Source: Nitrososphaerota archaeon
GTDB lineage: Archaea; Thermoproteota; Nitrososphaeria; Nitrososphaerales; Nitrosopumilaceae
Assembly: GCA_022565935.1 (NCBI GenBank)
Contig: JADFJY010000028.1
Location: 1 to 13,106 of the forward strand
Direction of reading: 5' to 3'
Length of the DNA stretch: 13,106 nt
The position numbers and the translations under genes are program-made. Below the pieces are notes generated by a model. That model was not told the origin of the DNA. It did not search any database and saw only the letters and a list, made by a program, of their open reading frames with translations. Shown here one piece after another: positions 4,937 through 10,718 of the stretch; position 1 is the stretch's first letter; each line of letters begins with the position of its first letter.

Positions 4937-5386
4937 TTAGAATGTTTTCATCAAAAACCTTGCAGTTTTTTCATGCATTTCAGATACTCTATCCATTGCA
5001 TCAAAAACTACCTGCTGATTGATGTTTTCTTTGTCATCTAATACAAAATAAACTCCAATCTTTTGTTTGCCATCTTCAGTGATAATTTTGTTAATGGCAT
5101 GAATTGAATTGCAAAAATCAGACACTTTTTTTGCAAATCTTTCTTTTTCTTCTTCATTAAATTTCAAATACCTTGCAATTTGGTTGTTTTTCATTATTGC
5201 TTTTGCACCTATTACTATGACCCCTGATTGTGCTTTTGGTTCAAATATTTCCACAGGAATTCCATATTGCCCTGCATGTTTTACTAGAATTTGAAAAGAA
5301 TTATCTGTATTTTTTACTTCTTCAAAAGACAATCCTTCATGAATTAACCATCTTTCAATATTATCTTGCATTCTTGATGCACTCAT
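4937..5386 (-). CDS. DUF2299-like archaeal protein
   Basis: 149 residues from the ATG at 5386. The chain starts MSASRMQDNIERWLIHEGLS, then has strands DNSFQILVKHAGQYGIPVEI and SGVIVIGAKAIM, a helix rich in E/K (NEEEKERFAKKVSDFCNSI), the strand QKIGVYFVLDD and a final helix. This alternating layout matches DUF2299, a small alpha/beta family common in archaea with no known activity. A TTG at 5428 could add 14 residues. Two TATA candidates exist: CATATAG (5409-5415), 26 bp before the ATG, and AATATA (5451-5456), 25 bp before the TTG, so the start is undecided; the ATG is preferred because the extra residues do not resemble the family. Palindrome copy 2 overlaps the farther TATA. Confidence 0.7.
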   Translation of the reverse strand: MSASRMQDNIERWLIHEGLSFEEVKNTDNSFQILVKHAGQYGIPVEIFEPKAQSGVIVIGAKAIMKNNQIARYLKFNEEEKERFAKKVSDFCNSIHAINKIITEDGKQKIGVYFVLDDKENINQQVVFDAMDRVSEMHEKTARFLMKTF

Positions 5387-5451
5387 GATAAAACATCTCA
5401 AACAAGTTCTATATGATTCTAAATCCAAATGATTACTAGTCTACATTTACT

Positions 5452-5479
5452 ATATTTCTAAATTCGAATTTAGAAATAT
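5452..5479. repeat. Palindromic element, copy 2 (28-bp perfect palindrome)
   Basis: The core arm TTTCTAAATTC (5455-5465) and its complement extend to ATAT on both sides, giving 28 perfectly symmetric bases. The rightmost copy of TATA on the - strand falls inside the arm, so the element directly overlaps a possible promoter of the DUF2299-like gene, and it also lies 33 bp after the stop of the two-helix membrane gene. Confidence 0.75.
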
Positions 5480-5497
5480 TGAAAACCTCTACCTGAG

Positions 5498-5520
5498 AAC
5501 ATCTCTGAATTTTAGATGTT
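5498..5520 (-). terminator. Hairpin at the 3' end of the two-helix membrane gene
   Basis: AACATCT (5498-5504) and AGATGTT (5514-5520) pair around nine bases, overlapping the stop codon at 5512-5514. A modest T-containing tract follows on the - strand. Confidence 0.3.
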
Positions 5521-5739
5521 AACATCAAAGCCTGAATCCAATCCAGGAATAGATGAGGCAATAAAAATATTAAAAATTATTCCTATCACCATAAATGCCA
5601 AACCTAGATACAAACAATTTTTTGCTTTTCGTGGATCATCATGGCGTAAAATAAAAAATGCAATAACCCCTCCTATTACTCCAAATAATATTGGTAACAA
5701 AAACCATGCATTACTTCTTGGTTTTTCTGGATATGACAT
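5512..5739 (-). CDS. Two-helix small membrane protein
   Basis: 75 residues. Two hydrophobic helices, about 12-31 (FLLPILFGVIGGVIAFFILR) and about 44-62 (LGLAFMVIGIIFNIFIA), flank a charged loop HDDPRKAKNC. Gly-rich helix faces suggest packing in an oligomer. The layout is typical of short conserved membrane proteins of ammonia-oxidising archaea whose function is unknown. It starts at ATG 5739 with GTGAGG a few bases upstream, and begins 12 bp after the zinc-ribbon gene, so both probably belong to one transcript. Confidence 0.75.
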   Translation of the reverse strand: MSYPEKPRSNAWFLLPILFGVIGGVIAFFILRHDDPRKAKNCLYLGLAFMVIGIIFNIFIASSIPGLDSGFDVNI

Positions 5740-5751
5740 TATTCCTCACAA

Positions 5752-6000
5752 TTATTTTGTAGTTACTGTTTTTTTATGTAACTGTGTAATTTCTATTTCT
5801 ACTGTTTCTAATGGATCTTCTACTTGATTACGTCTAATTGAGAACATTTTTGGCTTTTCAAAATCATCTGTACAATCAGGACAAGCATAAACTAACACTC
5901 TATGTTCATTTGGTGCCTTTGGATTAGATAATCTAGGATAATACACTAGTCTTGCACCACAGTCAACACAATATCTATTGGCCCTTCTAGTTCTGACCAA
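5752..6000 (-). CDS. Zinc-ribbon protein, 82 aa
   Basis: Four cysteines in two CxxC pairs (C11/C14 in YCVDCG and C40/C43 in ACPDC) form a small zinc ribbon. Basic residues precede the first pair (MVRTRRANR), and the C-terminal part (about 48-82) is an unstructured or helical tail with Glu/Thr/Lys. Ribbons of this kind usually bind nucleic acid or proteins; no specific role can be assigned. It starts at TTG 6000, fixed by GGAGG at 6007-6011. It is the first gene of a two-gene unit with the membrane protein, and its TATA box lies inside an inverted repeat, suggesting regulation. Confidence 0.75.
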   Translation of the reverse strand: MVRTRRANRYCVDCGARLVYYPRLSNPKAPNEHRVLVYACPDCTDDFEKPKMFSIRRNQVEDPLETVEIEITQLHKKTVTTK

Positions 6001-6006
6001 TGTAAA

Positions 6007-6011
6007 CCTCC
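6007..6011 (-). promoter_or_regulatory. Shine-Dalgarno sequence for the zinc-ribbon gene
   Basis: GGAGG on the - strand, six bases before the TTG at 6000. This is one of the few strong Shine-Dalgarno sites in the window and it decides the non-ATG start. Confidence 0.65.
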
Positions 6012-6035
6012 TGCATTATTCTAGATATGCGATCA

Positions 6036-6062
6036 TCTATTAGATCTATATTGTCTAATAGA
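6036..6062 (-). promoter_or_regulatory. TATA box framed by a 9-bp inverted repeat
   Basis: TCTATTAGA (6036-6044) and TCTAATAGA (6054-6062) are exact complements. The nine-base spacer reads CAATATAGA on the - strand and holds the TATA element. The predicted start near 6023 gives a leader of about 23 bases with the Shine-Dalgarno site. A protein bound to the repeat would compete with TBP, so this is a candidate operator. Confidence 0.5.
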
Positions 6063-6091
6063 GTAAACTAATTACTATCAACCGATCAATA

Positions 6092-6113
6092 TTTCTAAAT
6101 TCGAATTTAGAAA
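6092..6113. repeat. Palindromic element, copy 3
   Basis: A perfect 22-bp palindrome with arm TTTCTAAATTC and its complement, identical in the core to copy 2. It is preceded on the + strand by ATA and followed by C. It lies between tRNA-Asn and the promoter of the zinc-ribbon gene. Confidence 0.75.
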
Positions 6114-6161
6114 CATACTTTATTCTATACAGTAATCAACCAAAGGTGCTCAAAATTAATA

Positions 6162-6183
6162 TTTCAATATTCGAGTTTAGAAA
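6162..6183. repeat. Palindromic element, copy 4 (degenerate)
   Basis: Right arm GAGTTTAGAAA is identical to copy 1; left arm TTTCAATATTC has three mismatches, so 8 of 11 pairs remain. It starts eight bases 3' of tRNA-Asn on the - strand. Confidence 0.6.
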
Positions 6184-6190
6184 CAAAATG

Positions 6191-6264
6191 CGCCGCCCAT
6201 CAGACTTGAACTGACGACCATCCGATTAACAGTCGGACGCTCTACCACGCTGAGCTAGGGCGGC
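6191..6264 (-). tRNA. tRNA-Asn (GTT)
   Basis: The - strand folds as a complete tRNA: acceptor GCCGCCC pairing with GGGCGGC, D-arm with AGCGTGGTAGA, anticodon stem CCGA/TCGG around CTGTTAA (anticodon GTT, asparagine), and a T-arm GTCAG-TTCAAGT-CTGAT. The discriminator base is G. No intron is present and CCA is not encoded. It stands alone between two protein units, with its own promoter upstream. Confidence 0.95.
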
Positions 6265-6280
6265 AACACGTTTGTACCTT

Positions 6281-6287
6281 GATAAAA
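6281..6287 (-). promoter_or_regulatory. TATA-like box for tRNA-Asn
   Basis: TTTTATC on the - strand, about 20 bp before the mature 5' end. A short 5' leader removed by RNase P is expected. Confidence 0.4.
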
Positions 6288-6312
6288 GTGATTTAATTCT
6301 TACGACTATCCG

Positions 6313-6332
6313 AATTAGACCAAAGTCTAATT
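6313..6332 (-). terminator. Hairpin after the 95-aa gene
   Basis: AATTAGAC (6313-6320), loop CAAA, GTCTAATT (6325-6332): a perfect 8-bp stem six bases beyond the stop of the last gene of the ribosomal unit. No T-run follows, so it may stabilise or process the 3' end, or mark termination together with the AT-rich flank. Confidence 0.4.
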
Positions 6333-6337
6333 ATCTG

Positions 6338-6625
6338 TTAATTAAATCTCGAAAAAAATTCTTTGATTTCTTTTGAATAGTTTTCTACCAAATTAATAAT
6401 TTCTAGATGTTCATCTGCTGTAGGTTCTCTATGATGAACAATCTGAAATGCACTAAGTGCAGAACCAACCATTTCTCCAACAAAAAACCCACATAAAAAA
6501 TCTCCAATACTTGAACAATTCCATATTTGTTCAACTCTAGGTGAAGATCCTGATGTTTTGTATAGTTCTAATGTTTGTTCAATTAAATCTATAGTTTGTT
6601 TTGTAAATTCAGGATCAAGAGTCAT
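6338..6625 (-). CDS. Unrecognised 95-aa helical protein at the end of the ribosomal operon
   Basis: 95 residues, ATG start, beginning 15 bp after the uL6 stop and thus probably the last gene of the ribosomal transcript. Predicted to be mostly helical: FTKQTIDLIEQTLELYKTSG at the N-terminus, a hydrophobic Gly/Phe-rich centre (FLCGFFVGEMVGSALSAFQI) that could be a buried or membrane-contacting helix, and an acidic C-terminal helix (EIINLVENYSKEIKEFFSRF). Two cysteines (about 37 and 45) are not arranged as a metal site. No family is recognised; its position suggests a conserved lineage-specific gene. Confidence 0.7.
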   Translation of the reverse strand: MTLDPEFTKQTIDLIEQTLELYKTSGSSPRVEQIWNCSSIGDFLCGFFVGEMVGSALSAFQIVHHREPTADEHLEIINLVENYSKEIKEFFSRFN

Positions 6626-6640
6626 AAGAAAAACTAGGAT

Positions 6641-7198
6641 TTATTTTTCTATGCCTTTTTTTGTATCATAGATGTATATGCCGTCTAAGAAAACTCTATG
6701 GTCTTTATTTTTTACTCTAGTTTTTAACTCAATGTTTGCTGCAGTTTGAGTGATATCTGTCCAAACTTCTCCAGTAAGAACTACATCCTCACCTTTTGGA
6801 ATCACCTTGGTGTTTCCAACAATTTTTGTAATTCTTGCTGCACGTTCACCTTGGAAGTTTTCAATTAAAATTTTCTTACCATTAATTTTTACTGTGATTG
6901 GAAAATGTGCAAAGACAACTTTCATTTTAATTGTATAACCTTTTACTAGACCCTCACAAATATTTCTGATAATTGATCTTGCAGTATGTAGAATAGAATA
7001 GTCTTTTTTTCTAAAACCTACTGCCTTTAGGAGAACTTTACCTTCTACAATCTCTATCTTAACTGGAATACTACGAAAACTCTTGAAAGTTTTACCTAAC
7101 GGTCCTACAAATTCTAACATGTTTTTCTTTTGTGTAATTTTAACTCCTTCTGGAATTATTACCTCATCTTGAAACTTTTCAATTTGATCAGTAGACAT
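6641..7198 (-). CDS. rpl6P: 50S ribosomal protein uL6
   Basis: 185 residues with two tandem L6 folds, roughly 5-90 and 95-175. Recognisable pieces are IPEGVKITQKKNMLEFVGPLG at the start of domain one, the conserved HTARSIIRNICEGLVKGYTI helix leading to the second fold, HFPITVKINGKKILIENFQG and the archaeal RVFLDGIYIYDTK close. uL6 binds 23S rRNA near the sarcin-ricin loop and the factor-binding site. Its ATG lies inside the last codons of uS8 (11-bp overlap), so translation is coupled. It is the last ribosomal protein of this cluster; genes that often follow in archaea (eL32, eL19, uL18, uS5, uL30, uL15) are absent. Confidence 0.95.
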   Translation of the reverse strand: MSTDQIEKFQDEVIIPEGVKITQKKNMLEFVGPLGKTFKSFRSIPVKIEIVEGKVLLKAVGFRKKDYSILHTARSIIRNICEGLVKGYTIKMKVVFAHFPITVKINGKKILIENFQGERAARITKIVGNTKVIPKGEDVVLTGEVWTDITQTAANIELKTRVKNKDHRVFLDGIYIYDTKKGIEK

Positions 7199-7580
7199 AA
7201 CCTATCAAAAATCCCCCAATTCCTTTTTGTACTGCTTCATGATGAGACATAACTCCTTGGTTAGTAGTAACTAGAAGCATTCCTCTATTGTATGCAGGCA
7301 AGTATTGTTGTTCCCAACTGTTAAATTCATTATTTTTTACTTTGAATCTTGGAGAAATTGCTCCACATTTTGTAATTTTTGCTAATAGCTTGATTTTGAA
7401 TTTTCCTCCTCTTTTATCATCAATTTGTTCAAATTCTCCAACATATCCTTCCTTTTGAAGAGTTTTTAGAACTTCAATTGCCAATTTTGATATTGGAAGA
7501 ACTATACACTTGATATTTCTTCGTGCTTCATTATTGTATAATGTGACAAATAGATTTGCTAAAACGTTAATTGCTGGCAT
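7188..7580 (-). CDS. rps8P: 30S ribosomal protein uS8
   Basis: 130 residues, the normal archaeal size. The N-terminal domain is visible from NVLANLFVTLYNNEARRNIK through LPISKLAIEVLKTLQKEGYV; the C-terminal rRNA-binding domain has RGMLLVTTNQGVMSHHEAVQ, the Thr/Ser-rich loop plus basic helix that grips helix 21 of 16S rRNA, and closes with GIGGFLIGYVY. uS8 is a primary binder and, in bacteria, a translational repressor of its operon. It starts six bases after the uS14 stop, with GTGAG upstream of the ATG, and overlaps uL6 by 11 bp. Confidence 0.95.
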   Translation of the reverse strand: MPAINVLANLFVTLYNNEARRNIKCIVLPISKLAIEVLKTLQKEGYVGEFEQIDDKRGGKFKIKLLAKITKCGAISPRFKVKNNEFNSWEQQYLPAYNRGMLLVTTNQGVMSHHEAVQKGIGGFLIGYVY

Positions 7581-7586
7581 AATATC

Positions 7587-7766
7587 TCACATATTTTTCC
7601 TAAAACCTAAAGACACTGCTACTTCTCTGAAACATCGTCTACATAACATTAAATCATATTTCTGTATAACTGCAGTGTAATCTCCACATCTTTTACACCA
7701 TCTTGAACCTTTGCCAAAGTCATGTTTTTTTCTTCCAGTAAATTCGTATGATCTATCTTTTGGCAT
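7587..7766 (-). CDS. rps14P: 30S ribosomal protein uS14, zinc-binding form
   Basis: 59 residues, from ATG 7766 to TGA 7589-7587. Four cysteines, C24, C27, C42 and C45 (WCKRC and LCRRC), form the zinc site of the C+ type, the usual form in archaea. The N-terminus KDRSYEFTGRKKHDFGKGSR and the end FREVAVSLGFRKNM match the family. uS14 sits in the head of the small subunit next to uS3 and uS10. Its ATG shares one base with the uL5 stop (TAATG), so it is translationally coupled. At 59 residues it is easily missed by length-filtered ORF callers. Confidence 0.93.
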   Translation of the reverse strand: MPKDRSYEFTGRKKHDFGKGSRWCKRCGDYTAVIQKYDLMLCRRCFREVAVSLGFRKNM

Positions 7767-8287
7767 TATTCTACCGTCACTCCATATTCTTTAACTAGAT
7801 AATCCTTTGCTTCTTGACTTGTTATAACATGAGATTTTCCAACACTTGCTTTGTGTTTACTTCTTTTTCTTATACTAAAACCTGGTCTAGATAATGCAAT
7901 TGATATTCCAAGACCTAAAATTCCAATTTGCGGTTCATATTTTACACCTGGAATGTCTATATGTTCATTAATTCCAAATGAATAGTTTCCAAAGTTATCA
8001 AATGATTTACCCTTTACTATATCTCCTTTAGCTTCTAACAATCTTTTTAGTAATGCTTTTGCATCTTCGCCACGAATTGTCACTGACACTCCTATCGGTT
8101 CACCTTTTCTAATTCCCCAATCTCTTTGTGTTTCTTTTGCTGCACGTTCACATGGTTTTTTTCCTGAAATTTGATTAAGTGCTCTCTTTGCAATTTCAAT
8201 TACATCCCCTGACTTACCTACTCCCATGTTTAGTACTATTTTATCTAAAATGATTTTTTTCATTGGGGATTCTGTTGTTTGAGACAT
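7766..8287 (-). CDS. rpl5P: 50S ribosomal protein uL5
   Basis: 173 residues. The family motifs are clear: the first strand KIILDKIVLNMGVGKSGD, LNQISGKKPCERAAKETQRD, the loop GIRKGEPIGVSVTIRG, and FDNFGNYSFGINEHIDIPGV followed by IGILGLGISIALSRPGFSIR. uL5 binds 5S rRNA and contacts the P-site tRNA and the small-subunit head (bridge B1b). It lies four bases after eS4 and overlaps uS14 by one base. Confidence 0.95.
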   Translation of the reverse strand: MSQTTESPMKKIILDKIVLNMGVGKSGDVIEIAKRALNQISGKKPCERAAKETQRDWGIRKGEPIGVSVTIRGEDAKALLKRLLEAKGDIVKGKSFDNFGNYSFGINEHIDIPGVKYEPQIGILGLGISIALSRPGFSIRKRSKHKASVGKSHVITSQEAKDYLVKEYGVTVE

Positions 8288-8291
8288 ATGA

Positions 8292-9008
8292 TCACTTTAT
8301 TTGAATAACCGGTTCCTTTTTTCCTATTGCTATTATGATGTCAGTTGGAACTTCAATTTTTCTATCACCTAAAACAAGAACTGCTCTTTTTGGAAGAATG
8401 AATGTTCCTTTTTCTATAGATTCAATTTTACCAATTTGCCCTGTATTTGTTCCACGAATTACCAAACATTGACAACCTGCTTCTAATTTAATTACTTCAA
8501 GAATTTTTAGATCTGGTATTTGTATCAAACAAGAATCTCCAACATTTACTTTAGTATCTGAAATAGTTGAACGTCCATCATGAAATCCTATTTGTAATTT
8601 TCCTTTGTTAATCGTAGTTTTACTTGAAACTCTAACTATTTTTTTTGATTTTTCTGATTCTTTAATCTTAATTGGTTTTAGTAATTTTTCTTTTGATGGA
8701 ACTAAACGATAAACATCTGGAACATTATCTAATTCTATTACATCCATTAAACCAATTGCATGGTGAAGTGATTTTCTTACAACTCCATCAATTTTTACTT
8801 TACCTGAATATATTGCAGTTTTTGCTTCTCTTAGATTTGCAACAAGTTTTAGGGTGTCTCTTAGAAACACTGCAGTAGGTATTGAATAGTTCTTTTTGTG
8901 TGGACCTGGTCTTACTGTTATTACAAATCTCTTACTCTTTCTAGAAATTCCCCAGAACTGTGGGGCCATTTGACGTTTGAGTTTTTTACTTCCTGCAATG
9001 CTTACCAT
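8292..9008 (-). CDS. rps4e: 30S ribosomal protein eS4
   Basis: 238 residues; a protein found only in archaea and eukaryotes. The N-terminus GSKKLKRQMAPQFWGISRKS and PGPHKKNYSIPTAVFLRD match the eS4 N-terminal domain. An S4-type RNA-binding segment follows (about 42-105, including GKVKIDGVVRK), then a central beta domain and a KOW motif near RGTNTGQIGKIESIEKG (about 186-203). It lies in the archaeal position between uL24 and uL5, with a one-base overlap with uL24 (TAATG). Confidence 0.95.
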   Translation of the reverse strand: MVSIAGSKKLKRQMAPQFWGISRKSKRFVITVRPGPHKKNYSIPTAVFLRDTLKLVANLREAKTAIYSGKVKIDGVVRKSLHHAIGLMDVIELDNVPDVYRLVPSKEKLLKPIKIKESEKSKKIVRVSSKTTINKGKLQIGFHDGRSTISDTKVNVGDSCLIQIPDLKILEVIKLEAGCQCLVIRGTNTGQIGKIESIEKGTFILPKRAVLVLGDRKIEVPTDIIIAIGKKEPVIQIK

Positions 9009-9502
9009 TAACTCTCATCTTCCTTTTTTTGAATTTTTACTACCTCTTTTGTTTCTTTAGTAACTTGTTTTGTTTCTTTAGATTTTTCTTTTGTTTCTTT
9101 GGCAACTTCATCTGATTCTTCTTTTACTGGTATTTTTTTAGGCACCTTTTTAGGATCTTTACCTTCAAGCTTTGCCATTCTCCATTTATTTTCAGTATTG
9201 AGTGAAGTCACTAAAAGATTTGATGTGTGAATATAGACATCAAATTTTTCTCCTTTTGTTTTTTCTTTTTTTATTCCTTCAATGGTTACACTGTTTTTTT
9301 GTGGAGATACTTTTCCAATTTTACCATCCACCCCTTTGAATTCACCTCTAACAATTTTTACACTGTCTCCTTCATTAACCCGAATACTTCGTTTTCCATA
9401 TTTTTTATGAAGATCTTTAGATAATGCACTTCCAAGTTGTTTGCTTCTTGTATGAAATGTTGCACGATAAATCATCTTATTACGCATTTTTGATGGTTTC
9501 AT
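9008..9502 (-). CDS. rpl24P: 50S ribosomal protein uL24 with a charged C-terminal tail
   Basis: 164 residues against about 115-125 in many archaea. The core is normal: MKPSKMRNKMIYRATFHTRS, LSKDLHKKYGKRSIRVNEGD, and the KOW motif VRGEFKGVDGKIGKVSPQKN. From about residue 127 a low-complexity tail rich in Lys, Glu and Thr follows with repeated KETKE units and ends KKEDES. Such a tail is likely disordered and solvent-exposed near the tunnel exit; its role is unknown. uL24 starts large-subunit assembly. The gene starts four bases after the uL14 stop, with GGTGG upstream inside the end of uL14. Confidence 0.93.
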   Translation of the reverse strand: MKPSKMRNKMIYRATFHTRSKQLGSALSKDLHKKYGKRSIRVNEGDSVKIVRGEFKGVDGKIGKVSPQKNSVTIEGIKKEKTKGEKFDVYIHTSNLLVTSLNTENKWRMAKLEGKDPKKVPKKIPVKEESDEVAKETKEKSKETKQVTKETKEVVKIQKKEDES

Positions 9503-9506
9503 TTTA

Positions 9507-9929
9507 TTATACCACCATTGATGCCAAGTTAGCTACTCTTGGCCATTTTTCTGAAGCTTCTACTGCAACTGGTCCTTTGATATCTGTTCCTCTAGTTTCT
9601 CCTTCTGGTGTAATTAGAACTGCTGCATTATCTTCAAAACAAACTCTGACACCGTTTAATCTACGAACTGCATATTTTTGTCTGATGATGACTGCACCAT
9701 GAACTTGTTTTCTTAGCTCTGCTGGTCCTTTCTTTACTACAACATTACAAAAATCACCTACTGATGCTGAAGGAAGTCTTGATGCTCTTGTTTTATGTCT
9801 TGGAACACCAATAATTTCTAAAATTTTTGCGCCAGAATTATCTGCACACACAATTTGTGCTCCAACTGGAAGTACCTTAGTTACATATGGTCTAAATTCT
9901 TCTACTCCTTTACCTGCTTGTTTTGCCAT
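9507..9929 (-). CDS. rpl14P: 50S ribosomal protein uL14
   Basis: 140 residues. Five-stranded barrel motifs are visible: LPVGAQIVCADNSGAKILEI, RLPSASVGDFCNVVVKKGPA, the signature GAVIIRQKYAVRRLNGVRV, and CFEDNAAVLITPEGETRGTD followed by IKGPVAVEA. uL14 lies at the subunit interface (bridge B8) and contacts uL24 and eL24. It overlaps the uS17 stop by one base. Confidence 0.95.
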   Translation of the reverse strand: MAKQAGKGVEEFRPYVTKVLPVGAQIVCADNSGAKILEIIGVPRHKTRASRLPSASVGDFCNVVVKKGPAELRKQVHGAVIIRQKYAVRRLNGVRVCFEDNAAVLITPEGETRGTDIKGPVAVEASEKWPRVANLASMVV

Positions 9930-10252
9930 TATGATCTAACCTCAATTACTACATATGATACCGATTTTGATATGGGTCTGCATTCTGCAGTTAATACGTT
10001 ATCTCCAGATTCAACATCAATACAACCAGGAACGTGAGCATGAATTGTACTTTTACCTCTTGCATATCTCTTAAATTTACTAAAGTATACTGCTGACTCT
10101 TTTTGTAGAGTGATTGTCTGCTTTGCTTTACTGCCTGTTACCTTTCCATCAAAAAGTTTTCCTCTAATTGACAAGTTTCCGTGAAATGGACAATTTTTAT
10201 CTGTGCATTCTCTCTTTGGTTCTTTTACTTTTAATCCAATGTTTTGAGTCAT
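9929..10252 (-). CDS. rps17P: 30S ribosomal protein uS17
   Basis: 107 residues, the archaeal length. The OB fold is evident in LSIRGKLFDGKVTGSKAKQT and VYFSKFKRYARGKSTIHAHV, then GCIDVESGDNVLTAECRPIS with the conserved end KSVSYVVIEV. An archaeal N-terminal extension contains CTDKNCPFHG, a possible but incomplete metal site. uS17 is an early 16S rRNA binder in the body of the small subunit. Its ATG overlaps the end of Rpp29 by four bases (ATGA). Confidence 0.95.
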   Translation of the reverse strand: MTQNIGLKVKEPKRECTDKNCPFHGNLSIRGKLFDGKVTGSKAKQTITLQKESAVYFSKFKRYARGKSTIHAHVPGCIDVESGDNVLTAECRPISKSVSYVVIEVRS

Positions 10253-10515
10253 GCTTTTCCTCCAATTCTATCAAATGGTCTTTTTACAATTTTTGAACCA
10301 TCAATAATTACCTCTTTATTTTCAATTGAGAATTTCCAACTATTATTTGATTTGGCAATGGATTTTGTTCCATTCTTTGTGTTTATTCTAAACATTGATT
10401 TTGTTTCATCAACAATGCTCCCATTTAATCCTATGATTTGTGGATTAGTTGATTTGATAATTTCAGTATGTAATCCGATAAATTCATGTAATGTAATGTT
10501 ATCTGCTGTGATCAT
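10249..10515 (-). CDS. rnp1: RNase P protein subunit Rpp29 (Pop4)
   Basis: 88 residues. The Sm-like barrel of Rpp29 is recognisable: HEFIGLHTEIIKSTNPQIIG, LNGSIVDETKSMFRIN, then a strand with NSWKFSIENKEVIIDGSKIV and the end KRPFDRIGGKA. In archaea Rpp29 pairs with Rpp21 and helps the RNase P specificity domain bind pre-tRNA. Archaea commonly encode it between uL29 and uS17, exactly as here. It overlaps both neighbours by four bases, so it is translated with the ribosomal proteins. Confidence 0.9.
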   Translation of the reverse strand: MITADNITLHEFIGLHTEIIKSTNPQIIGLNGSIVDETKSMFRINTKNGTKSIAKSNNSWKFSIENKEVIIDGSKIVKRPFDRIGGKA

Positions 10516-10718
10516 TTGTTTTTTTCCATCTCACTTATTCTAGTTAACATTCTTGCAATATCATGACGTAATGGTTTTAGTTTTCCACTTTCTTTTCTAA
10601 GTGTACCTTTAGCTCCATCCACTCTGAGTTTTGTAAGCTCACTTCTTGTTTCTTGAATCCTACTTTTAAGATCTTTTTCATTTAACTGTTTAATTGTCTT
10701 CATACTAATTCTTGTCAT
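10512..10718 (-). CDS. rpl29P: 50S ribosomal protein uL29
   Basis: 68 residues with the two-helix hairpin of uL29: ISMKTIKQLNEKDLKSRIQE, TRSELTKLRVDGAKGTLRKE, and the C-terminal helix LRHDIARMLTRISEMEK. It lies at the polypeptide tunnel exit and forms part of the docking site for SRP. It overlaps uS3 and Rpp29 by four bases each. Confidence 0.93.
   Translation of the reverse strand: MTRISMKTIKQLNEKDLKSRIQETRSELTKLRVDGAKGTLRKESGKLKPLRHDIARMLTRISEMEKNK

Noticed and set aside
9227..9702. Two + strand frames opposite uL24 and uL14
   Set aside because: Shadows of well-recognised ribosomal genes.
10195..10224. Possible zinc site in the uS17 N-terminal extension
   Set aside because: Only two cysteines and one histidine are visible, not a full metal-binding set.
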